Assembly: GCF_041355105.1 (NCBI RefSeq)
Contig: NZ_JBFUPK010000001.1
Coordinates: forward strand, 1,426,001-1,490,000
Reading direction: 5' to 3'
Source: Terriglobus sp. RCC_193
Lineage (GTDB): Bacteria > Acidobacteriota > Terriglobia > Terriglobales > Acidobacteriaceae
DNA: 64,000 nt
Numbering within the stretch: the stretch's first letter is position 1; every line of letters starts with the position of its first letter. Both the position numbers and the translations under genes were made by a program. The notes under the pieces are model-generated. The model saw only the letters and a program-made list of their open reading frames with translations. It did not search any database and was not told the DNA's origin. Below are positions 53,159 to 60,097 of the stretch, piece by piece.

Positions 53159-54766
53159 TTACACAACCAAGCGGAAGCTCTTCCGCGTCTGTGTTGCCCT
53201 CTCGTTCAATGGTAGGACCGACGACTCTGACTCGTCTAATCGGGGTTCGAATCCCTGGGGGGCAACCAAAGCAAGCTCTTGGCTATTCGAGGCCTCATTG
53301 CGGAGCGCAAAGCCTGCTAATTCCGAATAAATTGAAGGGTTCGGTGGTGTTCCAAAGCCCTGAATTGTGAGTGGCAACCCCTTGGGGAAAAGTTTCTGCT
53401 GAATCCTTTGTTTTCCCTGTAAATCCGCGGCCTCCCATGTGCTTCTGGTGTTCCAAAGCGTGTGTTCGAGATAGCGGAAAGCATCGTCCGAATGGAAGCT
53501 GTTGGCCTCTACGGTGTAGAGGTGGTTCTGTGCGACTGCGATGGCGTTGCTGATGGACTTGCTGGCGGCCTTGTAATCCTCTGCCTCAATCACGCCATCG
53601 GCGAGTTGAGATAGTAGGCGTTCTTTGCGTGCCTTGAGTCTTCCTAGCTCCCTACGCAATGCCTCCGCCTCTTCGCCAGCGTTCTCATTGCGCTCTTGCC
53701 AGACGGAACGGAAGGCTTCACGCATTCGCGACATTGCTTCGTGCGAAGGGATCATGCTATCCAGCAGCGATGTAAAGCTGGCCTCAACTACTTCGCGCTT
53801 TACGTTCAGGTGTCCAGCTGCACGGTGGCACCTGTAATAGCCGAATTTGTTTCCCAGTTTGCCAGTGCTTATTGAAGCCGTCACGGGCTTCATACACTGA
53901 CCACAGAGGATCAGACCTCGGAGAGGAAAGTCCTCGCGGTCACGAGCGTGAGGCACGGCTACGGGCGACTTTCCTGACAGGATTACCTGCACCTGATTGA
54001 ATAGTTGCTCAGACACAAGTGGTTCAAAATCCCCTTGTACTGACATACCCCACTTCGCATTCACGATCTGCCCGGTGTACATGGGGTTCACTAGAAGGCC
54101 AGCGAGGGTTTCCTGATTGATTCGCAGACCTCGCTTTGAACGAAGGCCGCGCTCCGTGACCGTCTTCAAGGCAACCGCTTTCTGATGCCCCTTCGCTACC
54201 AGTTCAAATATCTGGCGAACTAAAGGGCCACGTTCTGGATCAATTACCAGCGATGGCCCGCCTGATGAGCCGTTGAGGTATCCAAGAGGCGCGGGCCACT
54301 GCCATCTGCCACTAGCCAAGCGAGTACGCATCCCCGATACTGTACGTTCTGCTCTTACGTCGTTGTCTAACTCAGAGACAGCAGACAAAAGTGTGGTGAG
54401 AAACTTACCCGACGGAGAGTTATCGGTTCGCTCCGTGGCACTCACCAGGGCGATGCACAACTTCTTCAGCGCAAGGCGATACACCGCCCCATCGTCAACA
54501 GACCGTGAGAAACGATCAAACTTGTAAACGACAACGTGCGTGATGCCCTTCTTGCGTGCATTGGCTTCGAGATGCCGGAACATGGCTTGGAACTGTGTAC
54601 GGTCTGCGGACTTTGCAGATTCACCGCGCTCGATGTAGCAGGTATCGACCGCTATGCCATTAGCTGCACACCAATCCCGGCAGACTTTCTCCTGAGCGTC
54701 CAAGCTGGTGTTGTCAACCTGTCTGCTCGACGACACGCGGATGTACAAAACGGCTTTACCACTCAT
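53159..54766 (-). CDS. Large serine recombinase (integrase) of the island; C-terminus reads through the tRNA gene
   Basis: 535 residues. Catalytic Ser12 lies in YIRVSSSRQ. The resolvase domain (VVYKFDRFSRSVDDG, to about 150), a recombinase domain (INQETLAGLLVNPMYTGQIV), a zinc ribbon (LILCGQCMKPV ... YYRC) and a coiled coil (about 370-430) are in the order of large serine recombinases. The last 39 or so residues (VAPQGFEPRLDESESSVLPL and on) are the antisense translation of the tRNA-Gln gene and host flank, so they are not the element's own end. The start overlaps an upstream small gene by four bases. Confidence 0.9.
   Translation of the reverse strand: MSGKAVLYIRVSSSRQVDNTSLDAQEKVCRDWCAANGIAVDTCYIERGESAKSADRTQFQAMFRHLEANARKKGITHVVVYKFDRFSRSVDDGAVYRLALKKLCIALVSATERTDNSPSGKFLTTLLSAVSELDNDVRAERTVSGMRTRLASGRWQWPAPLGYLNGSSGGPSLVIDPERGPLVRQIFELVAKGHQKAVALKTVTERGLRSKRGLRINQETLAGLLVNPMYTGQIVNAKWGMSVQGDFEPLVSEQLFNQVQVILSGKSPVAVPHARDREDFPLRGLILCGQCMKPVTASISTGKLGNKFGYYRCHRAAGHLNVKREVVEASFTSLLDSMIPSHEAMSRMREAFRSVWQERNENAGEEAEALRRELGRLKARKERLLSQLADGVIEAEDYKAASKSISNAIAVAQNHLYTVEANSFHSDDAFRYLEHTLWNTRSTWEAADLQGKQRIQQKLFPKGLPLTIQGFGTPPNPSIYSELAGFALRNEASNSQELALVAPQGFEPRLDESESSVLPLNERATQTRKSFRLVV
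53195..53268 (+). tRNA. tRNA-Gln (anticodon CTG)
   Basis: All four arms fold: acceptor TGCCCTC/GGGGGCA with discriminator A and an encoded CCA; D arm GTTC/GGAC; anticodon arm GACGA/TCGTC with loop CTCTGAC (anticodon CTG); T arm CGGGG/CCCTG with loop TTCGAAT. The variable loop has four bases. Its last bases are the left copy of the island's att repeat, and the tRNA remains complete. Confidence 0.96.
53260..53269 (+). repeat. Left attachment-site copy (tRNA 3' end)
   Basis: GGGCAACCAA ends the tRNA-Gln gene (discriminator and CCA) plus one base. The same ten bases occur in the same orientation at 61544-61553. Identity does not extend beyond these ten on either side. Confidence 0.6.
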
Positions 54767-54906
54767 TCACATTCCCCCGTCTCGTGTGCATACAGCGCCC
54801 ATCTCAGAGATTCGGAATCTCGCTGCGCGTGTGCTGTGAATAGATCGTAGATTACATGGGCAAGCTCGATGTAGGGATCTTGCATATCTTCTGTGGGGTC
54901 TTCCAA
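54763..54906 (-). CDS. Small protein translationally coupled to the recombinase
   Basis: 47 residues from a TTG, with an AGGAG five bases before it. It is acidic and probably helical (MQDPYIELAHVIYDLFTAHA). The stop overlaps the recombinase start (ATGA). A longer frame would begin inside the upstream terminator, so I reject it. A direct partner or directionality factor is possible. The family is unknown. Confidence 0.55.
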   Translation of the reverse strand: MEDPTEDMQDPYIELAHVIYDLFTAHAQRDSESLRWALYAHETGECE

Positions 54907-54921
54907 AGTCACTCCTAAAAC

Positions 54922-54954
54922 AAAAAAGCCCCTCGCCCGGTGAAGGACGAGGGG
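54922..54954 (-). terminator. Terminator/stem-loop upstream of the recombinase operon
   Basis: Read leftward, CCCCTCG and CGAGGGG (54929-54935 with 54948-54954) form a stem followed by TTTTTT (54922-54927). It lies after the 33-residue peptide gene and only 16 bases before the coupled small gene's start. Confidence 0.85.
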
Positions 54955-55049
54955 TTCCCAAAACATAAAACCCGAGTCGGGGTATAGCGGGTTGATGTTG
55001 CGTTGGGGTGGACTCGTGATTTTGCGACACGAGGGGCAGGTGAGTTTAA

Positions 55050-55151
55050 CTAGATCGTGAAACTGGTGCCGCCTGAACTGCTGCCGTTGTTGTTGGCATA
55101 GTTCAAAATGGAGCCACCACTCGAATGGCCACTAATCATTCCGCCTTTCAT
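55050..55151 (-). CDS. 33-residue Gly/Ser/Asn-rich peptide, coupled to upstream gene
   Basis: The frame begins MKGGMISGHSSGG and ends NNNGSSSGGTSFTI, with no Cys and no acidic residue. GGAGGT lies eight to nine bases before the ATG. The ATG overlaps the previous gene's stop (ATGA), so the two are translated together. It is followed by a terminator after about 95 bases. It could be a modified peptide precursor, an antitoxin-like or a structural peptide. I do not recognise it. Confidence 0.6.
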   Translation of the reverse strand: MKGGMISGHSSGGSILNYANNNGSSSGGTSFTI

Positions 55152-55795
55152 GCTTCGTTCACCTCCTCTCTCTTCTGCGTGAGAAATTCTTTGGTCGACC
55201 GGGCAAAGGTCTCTTCTCGACATGCGTTCATCATCATCCGGCTAACTCTTACCGTTAGGTCACGGTGCTCTGCCGAACCGGGGTGCATGTGCTCAAATGC
55301 TTTTGGTGTGAAGTGGATGGAGTCCGGCATGAGTCCGAAGACTGCGGAGTTTCCCCGGTCAGCCAGGTAGAAGCGGCCCGTGTCGTCCTTGCCGAGATTG
55401 CCTCGCCAGATAGGAGAATCGGGGTCTCCACCTTCACATAGGCGTGTGTCACAAAGCCATGTAACTCCCGATACAGGCCGTGGCTTGCTAGAGAACCTTG
55501 AGTCGTGGACATGAAGATGACCTGTAATATCATCCACGGCAAGATCCCTATAGAACACGTCCACCTTGTCGTCTGGACTGGTGAGTTGGTCTAATGTCGT
55601 GAGCTTCAGAGCAACGAGCACACCGGGATTTACGCGCTTGGGGCCGAAGCTGAGTGCGGCACCATAGATGGGTACAACGACGCGAGGAAAGATCGTCGCC
55701 GTCGTTAACTCTGAATAATTCGCGAGCCGTCTGCGTTTCCAGAGGTGAGGCAAATATCCTTGCCCACCACGTTCTTCCAACTCCCAGTCTGGCAA
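55148..55795 (-). CDS. Unknown island protein, possibly the downstream part of a frameshifted gene
   Basis: 215 residues from a TTG. Features are an early basic segment (LPHLWKRRRLANYSELTTAT), a middle with HVHDSRFSSKPRPVSGVTWL, and a C-terminus ending EEVNEA that holds the ribosome site of the 33-residue peptide. An overlapping frame (to 55917) carries the N-terminal-looking half (GSTRIVWELPLGLVAKVERD). Together they could be one protein split by a frameshift near 55790. I know no family. Confidence 0.5.
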   Translation of the reverse strand: MPDWELEERGGQGYLPHLWKRRRLANYSELTTATIFPRVVVPIYGAALSFGPKRVNPGVLVALKLTTLDQLTSPDDKVDVFYRDLAVDDITGHLHVHDSRFSSKPRPVSGVTWLCDTRLCEGGDPDSPIWRGNLGKDDTGRFYLADRGNSAVFGLMPDSIHFTPKAFEHMHPGSAEHRDLTVRVSRMMMNACREETFARSTKEFLTQKREEVNEA

Positions 55796-55917
55796 GGATC
55801 AACGTCAGGGTTATCGCGCTCGACCTTAGCCACAAGACCTAACGGCAACTCCCAGACGATCCTCGTGGAACCGATCCCGATAAGCCTCGGAAACCCTGCT
55901 GGAAGGTTCTGTTGCAA
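55705..55917 (-). pseudogene. Overlapping frame, possible N-terminal half of the split gene
   Basis: The frame reads NLPAGFPRLIGIGSTRIVWE, then LPLGLVAKVERDNPDVDPCQ, and ends 35 codons further. GSTRIVWELPLGLVAKV resembles a nucleotide-binding or kinase-like glycine loop and strand, which is a loose comparison. It has no good start of its own; upstream codons continue the frame to at least 55970. It overlaps the 55148-55795 frame by 91 bases, so a frameshift, real or from sequencing, is plausible. Confidence 0.35.
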
Positions 55918-55940
55918 GTCTGCGAAAAGCTCGTGGGCAT

Positions 55941-56141
55941 CTAAGCAATATGCGGCCCTTTGACAGATGCCAAGTGACCACGTAACATTTCGGTGGCGTC
56001 TGCTGGTAGGTCTGGGTACAACTCCAACAAGCCAACTGAAGGTAGATCGAGCGGTGGTTTACGGGGACGCGCTACGCGCGTATGGGCGAGAGTGGCAAGG
56101 CGGTTGGCTGTGTAATCGAGCCAATCTTGTTCAAAAGGCAT
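55941..56141 (-). CDS. Small unknown island protein
   Basis: 66 residues beginning MPFEQDWLDYTANRLATLAH, with no TM or Cys motif. AAGGAAGG is close before the ATG, which supports the start. The gene ends in the start region of the frameshifted pair. It might act with its neighbours. I know no family. Confidence 0.58.
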   Translation of the reverse strand: MPFEQDWLDYTANRLATLAHTRVARPRKPPLDLPSVGLLELYPDLPADATEMLRGHLASVKGPHIA

Positions 56142-56177
56142 TTACCTTCCTTCATGGGTTCTGCGACAAGAGAGAAA

Positions 56178-56196
56178 CCCCGGCGTGTGGCCGGGG
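56178..56196 (-). terminator. Stem-loop after the DUF1376 gene
   Basis: CCCCGGC (56178-56184) pairs with GCCGGGG (56190-56196) across a five-base loop. Read leftward it is followed by TTTCTCTC. It stands between the DUF1376 gene and the next small gene. Confidence 0.75.
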
Positions 56197-56223
56197 CTGC
56201 AAAGTCTGCGGATGGGTGGAGTG

Positions 56224-56829
56224 TCATGCTGCCTTCTGGATCTTCTGCGCACGTAAGCGAGCAATCTGTGATCTGGCTTTCCTCTCGTCAGGCGAGAGAG
56301 TCAAGGGTGATTTCTCAAAGAGTTGTTTGGGAGTGCATCCGATAGACGCAGCGATGGTTTCTTCTCCATCTGCTTCTGTCATCTGATCTTCTTTCTTCTC
56401 CCTCTCTCTTCTTTCATCTGTCATCTTTCCTCTGTCATCTTCATAGGGGTCTGTCAAAGACGCTGTCACAGGGTCTGTGACAAGCTGAGACTTTGCTTTT
56501 CCCTGTCTTGCCTTCAGGCCGCGTCGTTGGTTTGCTTCCACAGTCTTCGAGACTTCTGCGAGAGAAGCATCAAGTTGATCGTGGCGCAGACTGCCGTTCG
56601 ACATTTCGAAGAACTCGCCGATGACTGATTCGGTGATCCCTTCGGAGTCCTTGCCGAGTTGCGCGAGACGCTGAAGTTGTTTCATGTCTGACGGAAGGCC
56701 CTGCCTGTACCAGTACGCGATGTAGAGCCGCGTATACGCCCTGAATGCTGCGTCATCGAGGTGATCGGTTTGGTTTAAGAAGTCGGCTGCCCAGAATTTG
56801 ACCCAAGGCAGAAATAGTTTTTCTGGCAT
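56224..56829 (-). CDS. DUF1376-domain protein, phage replication-like
   Basis: 201 residues. The N-terminal FLPWVKFWAADFLNQTDHLD, then DAAFRAYTRLYIAYWYRQG, matches the DUF1376 (YdaU-like) family found in prophages next to replication genes. The middle is acidic and the C-terminal half highly charged (ERREREKKEDQMTEADGEE). A replication-initiator or helicase-loader role is inferred. The start is the ATG at 56829. Confidence 0.8.
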   Translation of the reverse strand: MPEKLFLPWVKFWAADFLNQTDHLDDAAFRAYTRLYIAYWYRQGLPSDMKQLQRLAQLGKDSEGITESVIGEFFEMSNGSLRHDQLDASLAEVSKTVEANQRRGLKARQGKAKSQLVTDPVTASLTDPYEDDRGKMTDERREREKKEDQMTEADGEETIAASIGCTPKQLFEKSPLTLSPDERKARSQIARLRAQKIQKAA

Positions 56830-56874
56830 GTACTTTCCCAAGTGGTTTTAGTTATTCCCTCCAAGTAGGCAAAG

Positions 56875-56904
56875 TGGGCCATCCCCAGCGCCGAAGATGG
56901 CCCA
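56875..56904 (-). repeat. Stem-loop in the leader of the DUF1376 gene
   Basis: TGGGCCATC (56875-56883) pairs with GATGGCCCA (56896-56904), a 9-bp stem with a 12-base loop, 46 bases before the start codon. There is no clean T-run. Confidence 0.75.
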
Positions 56905-56948
56905 TGCACGCACTTGGGGTACGTGAACTTTTGAAATTGTGTGCAGAG

Positions 56949-57209
56949 CTAATAGCCAGTGCGTTGCGTGGCGGCGATACGGTTCACGACGCGGCGAACA
57001 TCGCCCATATTCAGCCGCTCAGCGAGGAGTCTTCGCTCAACATAGACGGCGGCTGCGGGATTGCCTTTCCTGACGAGGTTTTTCGCGTCTCGAAAGGTCG
57101 CGCGATTCAGTTGTTCAATGTCGGTGCTCAATGCAGCTTCGCGTTCCTCGTTAGTGAGGAATTGCCACAACTCCACGCCGATGGCGTGCGCCCATTGGTA
57201 GCTGTCCAT
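56949..57209 (-). CDS. Small helical island protein, unknown
   Basis: 86 residues starting MDSYQWAHAIGVELWQFLTN. Amphipathic helices and basic patches (RKGNPAAAVYVERRLLAERL) are seen, with no known domain. The ATG at 57207-57209 has AGGAGA close before it. A longer frame upstream lacks a ribosome site and looks non-coding. It belongs to the leftward island array. Confidence 0.6.
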   Translation of the reverse strand: MDSYQWAHAIGVELWQFLTNEEREAALSTDIEQLNRATFRDAKNLVRKGNPAAAVYVERRLLAERLNMGDVRRVVNRIAATQRTGY

Positions 57210-57574
57210 GTATCTCCTGAATAGAAACAGCGACGGGCAGGTTCTCCCGTCGCCATTGGTCGTTCCGGCTGTTTTCACTACGCACCACGTCGGGGGTACA
57301 TTTGCCGGGACGAAACTAAGGGCCGTCGATGCGAGAAGGAAGTGAACGCAAGGACGGCCCGTTTCCCCATGCCGGTTAGGCGCGGGGCCGCTCAACACGT
57401 AGGGGTAGCCGGTGCTACGCGGAGCGAAATTTGAAGCGACAGACGAGGAAGGACGCGCATGGCTACGCACTCGTCCGTCGCTCTGCTGCGCGTCCTACTT
57501 CGCAGCGCAGTCTGCCCAATCAGGCAGACGAGCAAAAAGTGTGCCGCCCGTTGTGGGCGGCGGTTTGCCGACCA
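57210..57574. other. Gene-free gap with hairpins in the leftward island array
   Basis: About 365 bases without a convincing gene. A hairpin at 57230-57253 (GCGACGGG with CCCGTCGC, loop of eight bases) lies 20 bases before the downstream start. GGGCCGTC (57320-57327) and GACGGCCC (57353-57360) form another long-loop stem. The terminator of the upstream gene is at 57533-57561. Confidence 0.7.
57533..57561 (-). terminator. Terminator after the 57575-58117 gene
   Basis: GCCGCCC (57543-57549) pairs with GGGCGGC (57555-57561). Read leftward, a T-run follows after ACAC (57535-57539 as A on the + strand). It lies 14 bases past the stop. Confidence 0.82.
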
Positions 57575-58117
57575 TTAAATCCAGCGGCGTAGCTGGCCGA
57601 AGCCGCGAAGCTGGTAATACTTTTGGCGATCCGTGTTCATCAGTCGATTTGCTTCCACGTGGGTACCCGGCCCGAAGAATCGGGCGACGTCTTCTCGCGT
57701 TGGTACGGCGGTCATACCCAAGGAAACAGCGAGTTCGTTATCGGAGAGCCGGTCCAGTTGATAGGGCTTCATCTTTCTTGAAAGTTGTTCTGCGGTCAGC
57801 TTGGCGGCGGTGCCACTGCCCTGCTGTGACGTAGGGCGAGACTGCCCTGCCTGCACGGCATCAAGCAAACCGCGAAGGCGATGATTTTCAGCCTTCGCAT
57901 CATCTAAGAGGGCCGCGTAGTCGACAACACCCTGTTCTGCACTCGCGAACTGTTCTGGGTTCGACTCACGGCGGCGCATGAAGTCGTCCCAATCCGGCTT
58001 AAGGTTTTCGTCACGGATACTATCCACGGCAGAGGGGATACCGTTGGGTTCCACTCGTTCAGGGGCGCGAGCAAATTCGCGCACGGCATTGATTTCCTTG
58101 GCTTCTTGTTCTGTCAC
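57575..58117 (-). CDS. Unknown island protein, coiled-coil middle
   Basis: 180 residues from a GTG. The N-terminal 60 or so residues are acidic; ALLDDAKAENHRLRGLLDAV is helical, and the end (EDVARFFGPGTHVEANRLMN) is helical too. It could be a scaffold- or head-like protein, but I see no specific motif. It lies downstream of the excisionase pair. Confidence 0.62.
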   Translation of the reverse strand: MTEQEAKEINAVREFARAPERVEPNGIPSAVDSIRDENLKPDWDDFMRRRESNPEQFASAEQGVVDYAALLDDAKAENHRLRGLLDAVQAGQSRPTSQQGSGTAAKLTAEQLSRKMKPYQLDRLSDNELAVSLGMTAVPTREDVARFFGPGTHVEANRLMNTDRQKYYQLRGFGQLRRWI

Positions 58118-58244
58118 TTCTTGTCTTCTTCCTTTGTTTTGTCTGCGGTGGTGGTGGTGGGCTGCCTATTGGTCCAGCTTTGGATTTGTTGCGCGAACAC
58201 GTTCGTCTGATCGCATGACCTACCGGGATGCTTCAAACGTCGAG

Positions 58245-58436
58245 TCACTGCAAACGCTCCGCGTGATCTCGCAAGTCCTGGATCGTGTACTCCACCGTTC
58301 CTTGTCCATCTCGGAACTGGCGAAGCGTGCCTGCATCAACGGCAGCCTGAAGAGCTTCAGATTTGACCGCGAGAATGGCGGCGGCTTCTGCGGCAGAGAG
58401 GCGAGGTTGCGGATATTCGGCGGTGTTAGAGGGCAT
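58245..58436 (-). CDS. Small HTH/excisionase-like protein, coupled to the upstream gene
   Basis: 63 residues starting MPSNTAEYPQPRLSAAEAAA. The layout (helix, EALQAAVDAGTLRQFRDGQG, then a short strand) resembles a MerR/excisionase winged helix. Its GGAGG ribosome site lies within the last codons of the upstream gene, eight bases before its ATG, and the frames overlap by 11 bases. A longer frame is rejected. It may regulate recombination direction with its neighbour. Confidence 0.65.
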   Translation of the reverse strand: MPSNTAEYPQPRLSAAEAAAILAVKSEALQAAVDAGTLRQFRDGQGTVEYTIQDLRDHAERLQ

Positions 58437-58623
58437 CGTCTTCGCCTCCGCGACTGCGGCAACTGATGAAGCGACTGAGGTCGCCTCGCTGGATTCGGAT
58501 GCATCGCTTTGTGCCAAGTCGGACGCTGCGTAGGGTGCCAGCGCGAAGCCAGTCGCGGATCGTAAACGGAGACACGCTTAGGTGTTCCGCCGCTTCCGCA
58601 ACGGTGAGAAATGGTTTGTCCAT
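58426..58623 (-). CDS. Excisionase-family helix-turn-helix protein
   Basis: 65 residues. FLTVAEAAEHLSVSPFTIRD and WLRAGTLRSVRLGTKRCIRI are the HTH and wing of the excisionase (xis/MerR-like) family. These bind DNA and often tilt a recombinase toward excision. A stem-loop lies 36 bases upstream. The last codons encode the next gene's ribosome site. Confidence 0.82.
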   Translation of the reverse strand: MDKPFLTVAEAAEHLSVSPFTIRDWLRAGTLRSVRLGTKRCIRIQRGDLSRFISCRSRGGEDDAL

Positions 58624-58658
58624 TGTGTATGTGTTGTCCTTTATCGGGGAAAGAAAAA

Positions 58659-58685
58659 GGCCCAACACCGGCTATGGTGTGGGCC
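58659..58685 (-). repeat. Stem-loop in the leader of the excisionase gene
   Basis: GGCCCAACACC (58659-58669) pairs with GGTGTGGGCC (58676-58685) with one bulged A. Read leftward it is followed by CCTTTTTCTTTCC, a terminator shape, 36 bases before the start codon. Confidence 0.8.
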
Positions 58686-58688
58686 TTC

Positions 58689-59073
58689 TATGCTTTCTAG
58701 GGAAGCCTCAGCGTGCTTGACGCCTGACCTCTACCTATGCTTATAGGATATCACATTTATGCAGTTTGTCAAGCCCTCTCCATAAAAGGGAGTACCTAAG
58801 CTACTCATTCCAAGGGAGAAAATAAATTTGGCCAAGGTTTCGAAGTCGCTGAAAAATTGCGTGATACCACCGCGTACTTTCGCCGTTTCTTACCCCTACC
58901 ATGAAGCACTAGCCTAGCGCCGTGGCGTAGGCCATAGCCGGGAGCAGATGTGTAGATGGAACCGTTCCCGACGGTGCTAGGCATACTATGCAGCCAGTAC
59001 GCAGAATCAACAACTTACAAATTTCTACAGAATGTTGTTGACGTATTAACGGTAGTATACGTACAGTATAGAT
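58689..59073. other. Gene-free, AT-richer divergent control region
   Basis: About 385 bases with no gene; it lies between the leftward excisionase array and the rightward resolvase. A TTGACG box near 59036-59041 with an imperfect TACAGT 18 bases on is a possible rightward promoter. A palindrome adjoins the resolvase start. The region is visibly richer in A/T than the host sequence and could hold an origin, but I see no iterons. Confidence 0.5.
59056..59070. promoter_or_regulatory. Palindrome TATAC-GTACA-GTATA before the resolvase gene
   Basis: Arms TATAC and GTATA flank a five-base spacer, three bases before the ATG. It overlaps the possible -10 region, so it could be an autoregulatory operator or part of a res site. 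Confidence 0.5.
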
Positions 59074-59745
59074 ATGACAGAGGCAGTTGCGTATCTGAGA
59101 GTGAGCGGAGCTGGACAGGTAGACCGTGACGGCTTCATAAGACAACAGGAGGCGATTGAGCGTTATGCGAGTGCGCACGGCTTGAATGTCATCGAGGTCT
59201 TTAGAGAAGAAGGTGTTTCAGGAACCAAAGACCTTGAAAACCGGCCTGCTCTGCAAAATCTGTTACTGGCAATCAATGAAGGCGATGCCCAGGTCGTTCT
59301 CATTGAGCGACTGGACAGGCTCGCGAGAGACTTGATGATTCAGGAAACGATTCTTGGCGATCTGCGTAAGAGGGGAATCACGGTCATCTCAGTCGCAGAG
59401 CCGGACTTGTGCAGCGATGATCCTTCACGGAAGTTGATGAGGCAGATATTCGGTGCCATCGCAGAGTATGACAAGGCGATGATCGTCCTCAAACTACGTG
59501 GTGCAAGGCAGCGTATGAAGGCGAAAACGGGTCGCTGTGAAGGCGCAAAAGCTTTCGGCACATCTGGCCATCATCGTGTCACCATCGACCGCATTTTGAG
59601 CCTTAGGGACGCGGGGATGGCCGTCGATAAGATTGCAGAGACGATCAACTCAGAAGGTCTGCCCTCAAAGAACGGTGGACGGTGGTATGGAAGCTCCGTT
59701 CGGAATGTCCTGCTGCGTGAGCAAGGGAAGGCGGTGGCGGCATGA
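59074..59745 (+). CDS. Serine resolvase/invertase
   Basis: 223 residues. Catalytic Ser11 is in YLRVSGAGQ; VVLIERLDRLARDLMIQETI and AIAEYDKAMIVLKLRGARQR follow. The C-terminal DRILSLRDAGMAVDKIAETI carries an HTH for site binding. Size and layout fit small serine recombinases rather than large integrases. It overlaps the next small gene (ATGA). It may resolve replicated copies or invert a segment. Confidence 0.93.
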   Translation: MTEAVAYLRVSGAGQVDRDGFIRQQEAIERYASAHGLNVIEVFREEGVSGTKDLENRPALQNLLLAINEGDAQVVLIERLDRLARDLMIQETILGDLRKRGITVISVAEPDLCSDDPSRKLMRQIFGAIAEYDKAMIVLKLRGARQRMKAKTGRCEGAKAFGTSGHHRVTIDRILSLRDAGMAVDKIAETINSEGLPSKNGGRWYGSSVRNVLLREQGKAVAA

Positions 59746-59975
59746 CAGCAAAGAAAGCCAGTCCCCAAAGGGGCAAGCGAGTCACCATGTATCTGCGCGA
59801 TGAGGACAGGGAGAAGGTTCGGCAGCTCATGGCCGATATCGCCTTGCAGGGGGAGAGAGTCAGTGAAAGCCTGATTGTGCGTGCTGCGATCCTTGCGGCA
59901 GAACCGGGAAAGAAGTTCCTCACCGCTTATAAGCAGGCCGCATCGGTAGATCTTCGGTTCAATGCCAGTGAGTAG
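59742..59975 (+). CDS. Small DNA-binding-like protein coupled to resolvase
   Basis: 77 residues with KRVTMYLRDEDREKVRQLMA (strand then helix) and VSESLIVRAAILAAEPGKKF, reminiscent of a ribbon-helix-helix protein. The ATG overlaps the resolvase stop (ATGA). It probably modulates the resolvase or its own promoter. Confidence 0.65.
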   Translation: MTAKKASPQRGKRVTMYLRDEDREKVRQLMADIALQGERVSESLIVRAAILAAEPGKKFLTAYKQAASVDLRFNASE

Positions 59976-60048
59976 TCACTTGGTACGACTCGTACCTCAT
60001 TTTCACCCCAAAACGGTACGGATAACTACGACCTCTATCAACGAAAAG

Positions 60049-60082
60049 GCCCGTCATTGCTAGACAAAAGCGAATAACGGGC
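60049..60082. terminator. Bidirectional terminator-like stem
   Basis: GCCCGTCATT (60049-60058) pairs with AATAACGGGC (60073-60082) with one mismatch. A leftward CCTTTTC and a rightward TAAAATT follow. It lies between convergent genes. Confidence 0.75.
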
Positions 60083-60097
60083 TAAAATTGACTGGGT

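Noticed and set aside
53159-53276. C-terminal 39 residues of the recombinase as a functional domain
   Set aside because: They are antisense to the tRNA-Gln gene and its flank, a pattern that arises wherever an integrase frame runs into a tRNA.
56323-56628. Rightward frame antisense to the DUF1376 gene
   Set aside because: Cys/Leu-rich shadow; the DUF1376 motifs are on the other strand.
58220-58504. Alternative leftward frame within the excisionase pair
   Set aside because: It overlaps both coupled genes in another frame and is Arg/Pro/Ser-rich without a ribosome site.
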